In this document: one piece after another, positions 10,086 through 20,533 of the stretch
How the letters are laid out: each line of letters opens with the position of its first letter
Numbering within the stretch: the first letter of the stretch is position 1
NCBI GenBank assembly: GCA_001931875.2
Contig: MSJH02000505.1
Coordinates: 1-26,507, forward strand
Reading direction: 5' to 3'
DNA from: Byssochlamys sp. IMV 00236
Lineage: Eukaryota > Ascomycota > Eurotiomycetes > Eurotiales > Thermoascaceae
Length of the DNA: 26,507 nt
The notes under the pieces: generated by a model
Databases searched by the model: none
Told to the model about the DNA's origin: nothing
Seen by the model: the letters and a program-made list of their open reading frames with translations, nothing else
Program-made: the position numbers and the translations under genes

Positions 10086-11169
10086 GATGAATAAGGTGCA
10101 AACTAAAAAGAAGAAAGTGCTATTACTGAGTTTTGAATAAATTAATTTATGAAGAAACAATTTGTAGATGAATATTACTTGAAGGAATAATCAGAGATAG
10201 AGAGGAAAGATATAACTTATGGTTATGCTCAGTAAAGATAGCATGAGCTGATGATGAGTTGGAAGAAATAAAGACATAACCTCGTCAAATTGATACTTAA
10301 AGACTTTCAACTAGCCCGAGTAAAGTATAAAAGCATACTCAGTTCTTGATCAACTACATTGATTCAAATACTGCATCAACTGCGAATCAATACTACGACG
10401 AGCTATGTAAAGCTTTTCCCAGGTTTAAAAGAACATCAGTCAATGCAGTTTATAAGCATATGAGAACGAAATGTAATTATCTTTGAAGAGAGCTGAGATT
10501 TCTCTGTGAAGAACGAGATTTGATATGACACTTCGAAAAAGAAGGTTATATATATTAAAAAATGCAAAGAGAATCATGTTGATTACCAGAAGAATTGTGC
10601 TTTTATAGATGAAGCCAATTTCAATCTGTACATCATGTGAAATCGAGCATGGACCTCTAAAAATCAACTTACCAAGGTTAAAGTCCCAACTCGGGGGGGG
10701 GGGTACAAGTATTGCTGGTACTATCGACATATGTAAGAGAAATTCGTGTGTATATAAGAAAAGAAAGGTTACCCGAACATCCGAGTTTGTAATAGCAGAA
10801 AAAAGAGCTAATACAGATCATATTCTTATCTTCTTGAAGAGTATGTTAGATATAATAGATAAAGGAGGAATGAAAGGAGGTTTTATGGAGATGAACAACG
10901 TAAGTAACTTATGATGAGCTTCTAATATCAAACACGCGTTATAAATCTTTTTCTTAATAAGCTAATACCGTAAACATATACAATGACTTGTGTAATGACT
11001 TTTTCTTTGTAGCTTCTGCAAAAACGGGATTGTTGATATTCAAAAATAATCCATGTATTTATTATAAACAATGGTTTTCATTTAAACATCGATCCCAAAA
11101 GGACTCTGTGTATCTTATCAAGTGACCTTATTGAGCTCAATTGGACAATCTACACACAGTGTTTAGCTT
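10086..11169. other. intergenic region, about 1.1 kb
   Basis: AT-rich DNA containing the OST3/6 promoter at its left. An 11-base G run (10693-10703) is the longest G tract in the window. Short reading frames on both strands cross the G tract but show no homology I recognise, and base composition there is low-complexity. A minus-strand start at 10730 is followed by a good GTAAGT donor near 10677, so a small unannotated gene is possible but unsupported. Confidence 0.5.
10693..10703 (+). repeat. G11 homopolymer
   Basis: Eleven consecutive G in otherwise AT-rich spacer. It could form a slipped or quadruplex-like structure, and its length is prone to sequencing error. Confidence 0.9.
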
Positions 11170-11992
11170 TTATTCTTTTTCCAACGATTCAAGTGGAGTA
11201 GATAGCAGTTTCTGTGCAAGTTCTTTCTCAAGAGCCTTTTCATACTCTAGTAGCACTTGGTTCTCTTCATCATGATATCCGTAATAGTTGGCGTCTATGT
11301 CACGGTTGATCTCTGTTATTGATCTATTAACAGGCTCTGCAACCTCTTGTTCAAAGAGTTCTCTCACTCCTGGTAAATCTCTTGCACGACCAAAGTATCT
11401 ATATACAAAGTATATAAGCATACAACAAAGATATACACGCGTATAGTTTATGTTTACCTGTATCCTCTAATGCCTGGTGCTTCTCTACCTTCATAACTAA
11501 ACATCCTTGGACCTGATCTCTAAAAGATGATGAGTATTGTTAATCACATATACGTGTCATATTTACTGTATAGTCTGGACCACCCAGTTCGACAATTCTC
11601 TTTTCCCAATGATATTTTTGACCCATCAGTTTGTTGATTTCATCGTTCAAATCGCGCACTTGATAATCAGATAAACTGACTGACAAAAGAATAATGATAT
11701 TAGGTTGATCATGACAATGAGCTGGCACATGTGTTTGTTTTTTTTTTACCATCTTGAATTTTAGCTATTTTTCGAGATATTTCACTCAAAAGATCTCTTC
11801 TCCACATTTCAGCTTCTGTTATCGAGCTAACTGAACCTGCAAATCCTGGTCTGCGTTGTTTTGTTTTTGCTAATCCTAACTGTGCTGCTTGTGCTTCACG
11901 GAATCTGTAAAGCATAGATTGTGCCTTTTCTTCATTACGAGCCTTTGGTCATGTCAGTCTTGTCTTTTTCTTATTGACTTGTTTCTTACCAT
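11170..11992 (-). CDS. ISY1: pre-mRNA splicing factor ISY1
   Basis: Spliceosome component associated with the Prp19 complex (NTC), acting around the catalytic steps in the nucleus. Exons: 11992-11990 (ATG only), 11942-11750, 11679-11567, 11519-11458, 11398-11170, giving 199 residues. The sequence follows the family closely: MARNEEKAQSMLYRFREAQ, then MWRRDLLSEISRKIAKIQD, DYQVRDLNDEINKLM, ELGGPDYT, GIRGYRYFGRARDLPGVREL and NYYGYHDEE. The first intron (47 nt) follows directly after the start codon. Using it gives the conserved MARN-EKA N-terminus, while the next ATG would lose it. The protein stops shortly after the YYGY block, so it is shorter than the human protein (285) and lacks its C-terminal extension. 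The stop codon is embedded in an AATAAA signal. Confidence 0.92.
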
Positions 11993-12036
11993 TTTTGCTT
12001 GTATATTTTTTTACTGTCTTGAAAAGCTGGTAAAAC

Positions 12037-12090
<54 letters not shown>

Positions 12091-12450
12091 AGAGAGAGAG
12101 AGAAACTGAGGTGACTGGCTGTGTTGATATGAATATCATGACAAAATATAGAATAGTTCACCAACTTGGCTTAGAGATCATGTTATCAAATGTACATATA
12201 AGCACTCATGTGTATGTATTATGTTCATAAACCTCATTTTGTGTGAAATAAAAAGAAAATCAACTCAAGATCAATTAATGTCATAATAGCAAACACATTG
12301 TAAACCATCATCTCCCATTCTCGCTCTCCCTCTCTCTTACTCACTCTCTCTCCCTTTTTAATAGAAATAGTTGCATCAATATAAACTTGCTTCTTTACAC
12401 AAAATACAGCACTTGTAACAAAAAGCATTTATTGTAAATTAATCATGGAT
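11993..12450. other. spacer between ATP synthase epsilon and ISY1
   Basis: About 460 bases holding the ISY1 promoter with its compound simple repeat, and an alternating C/T-rich stretch at 12307-12358. The 3' region of the epsilon gene has AATAAA about 17 bases past its stop. No gene seen. Confidence 0.7.
12037..12102. repeat. compound simple repeat A28-(TA)11-(AG)6
   Basis: A28 at 12037-12064, (TA)11 at 12065-12086 and (AG)6 at 12091-12102. It lies 45-110 bases upstream of the ISY1 start codon. On the gene strand it reads CT, TA, then a long T tract, and may serve as a nucleosome-free core promoter. Confidence 0.9.
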
Positions 12451-12768
12451 TTAGTTGGCCTTGGGAGGGACAATGAATTGCTACATTAGATTCATTAGAA
12501 AACAATTCTTCCCTTGTATTTATATATAACACTTACTTGTTCTTTAGCAACGCCATTTTCCCACTTGGCGAATTTGAGGTTGTTTTGGTTACGACGGAGA
12601 GCAATGGCACGAGGCTCATCCTTTAAGGCATTACGAACAGCACGAGCACAAATGTTGGCGTATTGAAGATAGCTAATTGGAATATGAGTTTACTGACATG
12701 AGACTACATATATATATATATATATATATATTGACATACGTAATACCAGCAGCTTTCCAGGCAGACAT
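12451..12768 (-). CDS. ATP15: mitochondrial F1 ATP synthase subunit epsilon
   Basis: Small subunit of the central stalk of mitochondrial F1F0 ATP synthase (eukaryotic epsilon, Atp15). Exons 12768-12740, 12672-12537 and 12480-12451 give 64 residues, typical of the family. It starts MSAWKAAGITYLQYANICA and continues with AVRNALKDEPRAIALRR and LKFAKWENG, all conserved. As in yeast there is no long presequence. Intron 1 (67 nt) holds a TA microsatellite. Intron 2 (56 nt) has a GTAAGT donor. The final exon codes for nine residues (QFIVPPKAN). The short length and introns explain why no long continuous reading frame reveals it. Confidence 0.92.
12708..12731. repeat. TA microsatellite inside ATP15 intron 1
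   Basis: About twelve AT dinucleotides making up over a third of the 67-nt intron (12673-12739). Confidence 0.85.
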
Positions 12769-13032
12769 TTTTGTTATTTCTTGTAGGAAGAAAAGATTTT
12801 TTTATTACTGGGTTATCCACCCCCTCTCTCATCCACCCCCAAATGAGAGCCTTTTCAGCGGAGAATGAATGTATTTATGACGTTTTTTTTTAGCACTGTA
12901 AACTGGACACACACACATCTTGTTTATGATTTATGAAAATATTCACTTAAGCGTGTTTTTTGATTTTATTAAACAGCTATTTTTTGTTGTAAATAATATG
13001 AGTAGCCTTTACAATGAATTGAAAGAGAAAAA

Positions 13033-14194
13033 TTAAGCTTCAGAAGGACATTCGCGTGCCTATGGATAATAATGAATATCTGTACTCTAAACCCACAACA
13101 TTATGAACTTACAATATGACCGGTTTGTTGACACTTGTAACAAGTCTTTGCTTGAGTAGGTTGATCACAATCTCTGGAGATGTGACCAGAGTTACCACAG
13201 TTGTAACACTTGGGACCTTGACCCATTGAGCAACTATGATACGTTAGATTTATATGTGTGTGTATATACTCCTTATTATACTTACTCGCGACTGATGTGA
13301 CCAGCTTGACCACACTTGTAGCAAGATCTACCACCACTGGATCCATAGCCACGGCTACCACCATAGCCACTGTTACCTTCAGGACAATCACGAGACATGT
13401 GACCAGTTTGATTACAGTTGTAACAAGTAGGACCACTTTCATAGAAGCTAGGACATTCACGAGACTACGACAAGCAATGAGTATATACACGTCAACTAGA
13501 TTTTCTGCAGTTCTTTACCAAGTGACCGGATTGATTACACTTGAAGCAGAGTTTTTCAGCACGAGGCTCTGGACTGTGCACATATAATTTATCAGTAACT
13601 CATTATATACACATAAACATGCAAACACATACCAGTCCTTGGACATATGACCTTCTTGTTGACAGTTATAACTACATACGCACAATGGTAAGTCTATATT
13701 CCCTTCACACTCCCTTTTCCCTCATTTTTTACCAAACTGATTCAGACTTTTGGCAATCTCTAGCCTGATGACCGGCTATTATAAAAAAACATAAAGTATA
13801 AGCAACACTGTTCATATATCACCTCTTTCTTCTACTCCTTTTATTTATTTATTATTTTTTATACAATAAAAATAACAAGTAAACGAAATTAGGAGTAGAT
13901 TAACAAATCCACACAAACAAACAAAAAAAGAATAAGATCTGTGTGAATTTGCTATGCAAAGAAAGAAAGAAAGAAAAAAAAAAGATAGATGTATAAACTA
14001 GTGTTCTATAGAGTGACTATATAGAATGATAGATTTACCACACATAATAATCACTAATGGAGACAATACATATCTCTTTTGTAGAATATACATCTCTGTT
14101 TCCTTTTTTTTTTTTTTTCTTTTCTTTGTTATTAAAATTGGAATTTTTACTTGCGTTCACCACATTTGTAACAAGATCTACCACCAAAAGACAT
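13033..14194 (-). CDS. GIS2: CNBP/Gis2-type CCHC zinc-knuckle protein
   Basis: Single-strand nucleic acid-binding protein of the CNBP/Gis2 family, which associates with mRNA and translating ribosomes. Exons: 14194-14155, 13775-13733, 13671-13633, 13573-13519, 13464-13286, 13233-13113, 13059-13033, giving 167 residues. There are exactly seven knuckles of form Cx2Cx4Hx4C: CYKCGEPGHQARDC, CYNCQQEGHMSKDC, CFKCNQSGHLSREC, CYNCNQTGHMSRDC, CYKCGQAGHISRDC, CYNCGNSGHISRDC and CYKCQQTGHIAREC. A Gly/Ser/Arg linker (GYGGSRGYGSSGGRS) lies between knuckles 4 and 5, reminiscent of the CNBP RGG box but placed later. Most introns cut through knuckles. Intron 1 must use a GC donor to make knuckle 1 complete, because a GT donor three bases later breaks the frame. 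Confidence 0.93.
13776..14154 (-). other. 379-nt GC-AG intron 1 of the CNBP/Gis2 gene
   Basis: The donor is GAAC|GCAAGT and the acceptor ATAATAG|CC. It is several times longer than any other intron in the window (45-93 nt). It is rich in homopolymers and short repeats, including AAAG tetranucleotides near 13957-13975. I recognise no snoRNA in it. Confidence 0.8.
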
Positions 14195-14423
14195 TTTTTA
14201 TAATTGAATAAAAGAGAAAGAAAGAGAGAAAAAAAAGAGGACAACTTTTCCTCTTTTTATCTTTCGGGGGGCATAAAAGTGGGGATCAAATAAGCAGATG
14301 GAAAAAAAATTTTTTCTTTGCTTATCCAATCAAAAAACATGAATGCAAAACTATTTTATTCATTACACAATTATCTTTTACTTATAGAACAACAACAACA
14401 GCCCAGCTGTCGAATATACTTTT

Positions 14424-16530
14424 TTAATTCTTTACTTCAAGTCTCTTTACTGGGTATTTCTTTGCCAAGTATCTATGAACAGGTCCAATCACAATTATTT
14501 TCTCATAAGCCAAGGCTGCCAAACAATTGCCAATACAGAGAGCCCAGAGTTTCCATCGAAAATCCCAAGGCATGACGTTATGTCCTAATGGTGTATTATA
14601 AGGTTCAATATAGATCGATGGTACGGTATAATTCATTTGTTCAAGCACTTCACTTGTTCCACAGTTGAAACGGAATAAGCATCCGAAACGATTGGGATCA
14701 GCCAATAACCAATAAGAAACAATGGCAATGTAAAGGAGCCAAAGGAAGACAAGCGCATAGTTGCGATAGAAACTCTTTCGGAACTTGTAACCAAAATTGA
14801 ACACAGCTGCATTATTGATGAATTGGAACAGACAGACAAGCGCAAGCACCTCTGCTTCATAGTTGTCTGCTAATAACCACCATTTGGAAATATCTACAGC
14901 GGACGAATCAAATTCGTGGCATCGGAACCAAGGCTGCTTGAAGAGCATCACAAACGCTCCTATCAGGAATAACCAATTGATGGTGACAAGCCCCAAACCG
15001 GATGCAAGCGTCTGTGGACCCAACAGTTGCGCAGTAGGACGCTGATCCTCAAGTCGTTTAGCAGCACGTGATTGAGACACAGCCCAGGTGAGCAAGACGG
15101 TAATGAGGACATCGACGGCGATCCAGACATTTTGCGACATAGTAATAGAAAAATAGAAAGTGTATATCTTTAGCATCATCATCACTTGGCCGTACATAAC
15201 TAAGTACTTGTAGTTTGTAATGGATGTAGCAAGAGCACCACGACCCTGACGAATCAATTCAACACAAGAGCGTACACTGCGAATGCTTGTACTAAACGGA
15301 GACACAATTGAGGCTTCAGCATCTGACATGGCAATACCAACATGAGCAGCACGAAGAGCACCACAGTCATTACCGCCGTCACCCGTCATGGCAGTTATAC
15401 CACGTTCCATATGAAGCTGGATACACTTGACTTTACCTGAGGGCGTCATACGAGCGAATACACGAGTGTCCAAGAGATACTTTCTCATCTTGTTATGATC
15501 ACAAAGCCAATCAAATGCCTTACCAGTAACGGCCAGTTCAACTGGTGTATGATCTTGATTCAAGAGCACCTCATCCACATTGACGTCCGGAAAGAGCTCA
15601 GGTTCATTCACATCAGACCAAACAATGCGGTTCTTGCTTTTATCCAAATCTCCCAACAAGACACGAGCACCTTGCTGAACCATACCACATTGTCGAGCGA
15701 TATAGACTCCTGTAAGCGCAGTATCACCCGTGATCATCACTGTTCTTGTCGCACCACGTTTCAATTCGGCAATACTCTCTGTCGTATCCTCCTTGAGAAG
15801 ATTCTTAAAGACGATCAGTCCTGCAAAATGAGTATCTTGTTCCATCTGATCACGATTCCAGTTTTTGAATGCTGAAATACCACCGATTTGTTCAAGATCG
15901 ATTTCACGATGGGCGAGGGCAAGTACATAGCATCCTTGACGAGCCAGATCAGCTGTGGCAGCATCATAATCTACAGGCATGGAACCGGGGTGGCACAAGT
16001 CCTTGATTTTTTCATAGGCTCCCTTCACAAAGATATGAACCTTGTTTGTGTGCGTGTCAAGTACGGCAACAGACATGGACATCCTGGCATGAACAAATTC
16101 AAATCGCTTCAATACGTGCACTGGGGCACCTATTTCACCAGGTGCTTGCATAGGAGGTGTTAAGGTATCAACATAGTCTTCATTTTCAGGCTCATCGCTC
16201 AATTTCCATTTTGAGGATCGGAACATCTCAATGTCAACAGGATTACCTATTATTTTTGTTGTGAGTGATATGCAATTGTATATACACATTCTTTCATATA
16301 CCAATGAATTGTCCATTGAGAATGGTAACAGCATGACAAGAGGCAAGACCAATTTGCATCAGACGAGGGATATCTTGTACTTTTGCAATATGTCTATCGA
16401 ATTCAGGCTTTATATCATCTTGTCTCTGCTTCACAATATCATTTACATCCTTAATGGGCTTAGCACCATAGAATTCAAGTCCTTCCTTTGTTAAGGTACC
16501 CGTCTTGTCAAAGCAAAAGATTTGTACTAT

Positions 16531-16566
<36 letters not shown>

Positions 16567-18841
16567 ATGAGCCCCTTGAAATTGGTATATGTCTTGTTTT
16601 TGTTTACCTTTTCCAGCCATGAGAATACGAGGAAGGTCAACACAAAAGATTTGCTTTTTACGTAAGCGTCCGGCAGCAACCGATTGACCGACGACAAGAG
16701 CAGCAGGAAGCAATGGAGAGACAAGCTGACAGATAGCAAACATGGCATAGAACCAAGCACTGGTTCCCTTTGTGTAGAGCCAAATAGCCAGACCAAGACA
16801 GACAAGGCCACAACAAAGTAAGATGAGAAAGACGACCTTGATCTGTTCATCAAAGATAAATGATACACGTGTAGGAAAGAGAATCTTCTTGACCAGCTCA
16901 CCCTTATCCGTAGCTGTACCAGTACCTGTGACGAGCGCCATGACTGGTTTGTCAGGTTCAGTTCGTTGAGCTTGAGAGATGGTAGTGCCTGCGTAGATGG
17001 TAGACGTTTTACCTGCGCCCATTTTGTCATATGTTGTCGGATCGTCTTTTCGAAGTGGAAATTTGCGGATAGGTAAAGGTTCGCCAGTCAAAGAGCTTTC
17101 ATCTGCAACAATATTACCACTCAAGATCACAGCATCGCATGCAGCCGTCTTTCCCTCAGATACCTCAAAGACGTCACCAGGAACGAGTGCAGATGTAGAT
17201 GCGTGCATCCACTGACCATCGCGAAGAATCTTGACTTCATCTGTGAATTCAGCCATCTTCTTGATACGAAGTTCTGACTTGAGACGCACAATCACTTTGA
17301 CCATAGCCGAAATGAGAATAACAGCCGTATCAGCAATGCCTACCTGCCAATATGCAAAATAATAAAATAGCCAAAGTGCAGTGAATTGGTAGATGTAAAA
17401 GAAGGAAGAAAATTCTCGGAGAATAGCCATGGGTATGTTAGGAACATAGACCTCAATAAAGTTGGGACCCACCATCTCTTCACGTTCGAGAGCTACTGCA
17501 GAACTCAAACCACTATCCAGCTTGGCAAGGTCAGCATTGGTTTCGCCCAAGTCATAGTGATGTGGTTTGAACAGTTGAATCTTTGGATGATAGACATAGC
17601 GAGTACATTGGTAGACAAAGTATTTAGTTCCATTTGCAGTCTTCTTTAAAGGAGCCGTAGCTACAACAACGTCTAGGCCAGACGCTTTCTTGGCCATCTT
17701 TTCGAGGTACCTTACAAAGCGTACGATAGAATCTTCGGCCTCCAAGAAGATGATGGATGCCTCCTTTCGTTCGATCTGGATGTATTGGCCTTCGTCATAG
17801 GTGCACTGGATTCGAAAAAAGTTTGCAAGCCGAGATTTGAAGATGGTAAGACAAGCAAACCAGAGAAAAAAGACGTACCACATGCCTATGAAAGTACTTG
17901 ATTGAATCACAGCAACTCCTCGAAAGAAGTAGTAGTTTTGATAGTAATCGTATACGATCAGGATCATATACGCAACCATGCCAATTGTCTGTAGAATGTA
18001 CAAAGCAGAAACAATCAATCCAAAGAAATCACGTTTGTAAGCTTTGATAACCATCTCTTCTTGATCTTCCTCTGTACTCTTACTGCTTATTGAGCCACTG
18101 TCAACTGTAGGCGGTTTCTTTTCAGAGTTCACTTTGAGAGTCTCTTTGATGTCCATGTAGACATCTCGTTTGGACTCGATCACCTTGTGGTAATTGGACT
18201 TTATCAGCTTTTCTCTGAAGTTCTTGTAGAGAGCCCATGTGCCAAGGAAAAATATACAGGAACCGTAAAAGACGTAGAGAGCAATGAAGACGGGTTCAGT
18301 GTAGGTAAGGTTTCCGTAATCTGGTGTAGGACAAGTACCCCACATTATCGTATTGGGATTAAGATTCCAAGAGGAAACGTTTGAAAGACCGAGATGACTA
18401 GCGCAAACCGTACTTGCTTGTTCTGCCTTATTGGAAGAGTTGAAGTTGTCAATGTTTACACGAGACTTGTCCAAACATTGGTAAACAGGACCATTCTCAA
18501 GAGGAGGAGCCCCTGGACAGGCACACTTTGATATCAGATTAGATGAACAAGACTCACGACAGATAGAGTCAACACAATAGGTTTGACCAGGAGGACATGA
18601 AGGACGGACGGACGGAGGGCACATGGAAATATCTCGGACACATAGGACGGGACAGGGGTATGCATTATATGTTGATAAAGGACACTTGCTGCCGTCAACG
18701 TTCCAGCCGTTCACTGCGATTGGGTTAAAACAAACAAATAAAAAACAAGGGCATTTATTTACCTGTATTCCAGGCAGGTGTTGCCTGAACCACACAGACA
18801 AATAAGAGTGCTGTCAAGTATAACAGACAGTTGTATTTCAT
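14424..18841 (-). CDS. P5-type ATPase with Cys-rich ectodomain
   Basis: P-type ATPase of the P5 group; P5B members (ATP13A2/Ypk9) export polyamines from acidic compartments, P5A members act in the ER. Exons: 18841-18763, 18713-16608, 16526-16302, 16246-14424, giving 1410 residues. A signal peptide (MKYNCLLYLTALLFVCVVQA) is followed by about 170 residues with 13 cysteines and three N-glycosylation sequons, then the first hydrophobic segment (PVFIALYVFYGSCIFFLGTW). Actuator motif: SSLTGEP. Phosphorylation site: Asp735 in DKTGTLT. Hinge: MTGDGGNDCGALRAAHVG, followed by SDAEASIVSPF, which is P5-like. The M4 motif reads SPLLPAAL where P5B has PPALP and P5A PPELP, so the subgroup and substrate are uncertain. 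About ten membrane helices are expected. It lies upstream of the CNBP/Gis2 gene on the same strand, 229 bases apart. Confidence 0.9.
16527..16607 (-). other. P5-ATPase intron with T32 pyrimidine tract
   Basis: 81-nt intron. On the gene strand 32 consecutive T end seven bases before the acceptor AG. The intron is in frame and stop-free, so unspliced RNA would read through as a run of phenylalanines just before DKTGTLT. Removing it gives the conserved AGKVQIFCFDKTG. Confidence 0.85.
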
Positions 18842-20533
18842 TTTTAGGTAATAATTCATATAAATTGTCTAAACAAGACAAAACAATGTATATACGTCAG
18901 AACTGACAAAGCTTGTTTGAAAAAAAAAAAAAAAGTTCTTTTCCAGAAGCTCAACCGAACAAGGTTGCTTTTATATTTTTCTACTGAGCTTTTGATTCAT
19001 CTGCACTTGAAACTGAGTTCTTGGAAAATAATAAGCTATAAATCAATGACAGATCAGGGGTAACAAAAGATCAGAAATGACACCAAGTTTTTACTTTATT
19101 GTTTTAATTAAAAGACCGCCTGTCATTAAATCTACTGTTTTACTGTAACAATCATAGTTTAGATAACATAAAGAGACATGCATTAACAATTTTGATGACT
19201 ACAAAGATTCTCTGCTACTGTCTACTCTTTTTCTTTTTTTATTGTTTTTTCAATGTCAAATTACACTCAGAGTCGGGTACTCATTTTCCTTTTTTTTACT
19301 TTGCAGAATTCCATTGTAAAGTGGTTACAGAATTAAGCGGAACAGAATTCATTGACGTAATATGTCCTACAAAGGCATTAAGGCTAACATTCACATCAAT
19401 AGTTTAACCTGAACAAAGCCAATTTGTTCTACCGTAAAGAAACAGTCAAGTCATTCAGAAACAAAAAAATAAATCATTCATGATAAACATAAAGGCAATG
19501 TGTCTTTCTCTCTATCTCTCTCTCTCTTTTTATAACTTTCTCAGGTTCATGCTGCCACCTTTGTGCACAGCCCCTTCCTCCCCCTCTTTTTCTTCACTGA
19601 TGATTGCATAACTGTTATATGTACGAATATCCTATTAAGCATTTGCCAGCAGTCTCAACATACCTTGTCCTTTTCTTGACATGACCCTTGAAAAAATAGA
19701 CTCATTCATACATCATATTATTCTATTGATCTTTCTAATTGTTCTTTTAGTACTAAATATTGAAAGCGCAACATATAAAATTGACTATACCAAATTTAGT
19801 TTAGAGGAAAAACTAAGGTCGTTCGGGGCTTACATGAATACTTTGTTTTTATATAAGCATACATATATAAAAAAAGCTTATTTAAGAGCCAAACACACAC
19901 ACACACACCCTTTGCTACATCTGAAATAGTATTTGCTCGGATTTATTTGCACGTTATGTCCAACCAAAAGTCTCACACGCTGTACTTTCTCTTATTTTCT
20001 TTATTCTTTTCCTTTCCCAGCTTGTTTCCTCCGACAGATTTTTTTTTTTTCAAAGGAACCGTGTCACACACGAATGGTATCCGTGTTTCTCCATCTTTTA
20101 CTGTGGGGATAATTACGTCTCATTATGGCAGTCATCTGAATGAGAATTAAAGTCGTGACTTTAGTTATTTGTATTATGAACTCTCTCTCTAAGAATTAAG
20201 CTTTGGTTCTTATAGCTGATCAAGATCCTGGATCGAACTCAAGCTAGTATGGAGAAAAGAGGTCGCATTCTTGAAAGGTATATACTCTGCGATATCTTTA
20301 GTATTAGACAAATTGAATACTAGCCATTCCTTTGGTAGTGATATATATTTGATTTATTGTTACAGCGTTTTACGCTCAAATCAGATATAGCAACTATAAC
20401 ATCAAAGCTTTTCACAAAGAACTTTGGAGCCTTTTATGTCCCCTCAGTTGAAGTCACAGACGCATCACAGAAACAAGTCAAAGCATACATTTTTTTTTTA
20501 TCTGTTTTTCTCTTTCTCTCTTTTTTTGTAATC
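18842..20533. other. divergent promoter region, about 1.7 kb
   Basis: It separates the P5-ATPase (leftward) from the permease (rightward). It contains AT-rich DNA, CT-rich stretches (19503-19528), a CA repeat (about 19894-19909) and several T runs. The stretch 20216-20277 looks exon-like (acceptor TTATAG, 62 nt open, donor GTATAT) but its frame does not join any supported gene. Bases 20366-20533 are open in the permease frame without an ATG. No further gene is supported. Confidence 0.5.

Noticed and set aside
10609..10914. 101-codon plus-strand reading frame over the G11 tract
   Set aside because: Low-complexity, depends on the exact G count, and shows no family resemblance.
14149..14155. 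GT donor for CNBP/Gis2 intron 1
   Set aside because: It leaves two extra bases and destroys the first zinc knuckle. The GC donor gives a perfect Cx2Cx4Hx4C.
19681..20150. Plus-strand frames of 67-82 codons in the permease upstream region
   Set aside because: They consist largely of simple repeats (CA, T runs) and resemble no protein family.
20216..20277. Exon-like block with acceptor and donor upstream of the permease
   Set aside because: Its phase meets a stop in the next exon-like block and it joins no upstream coding exon, so it is not annotated as a gene.
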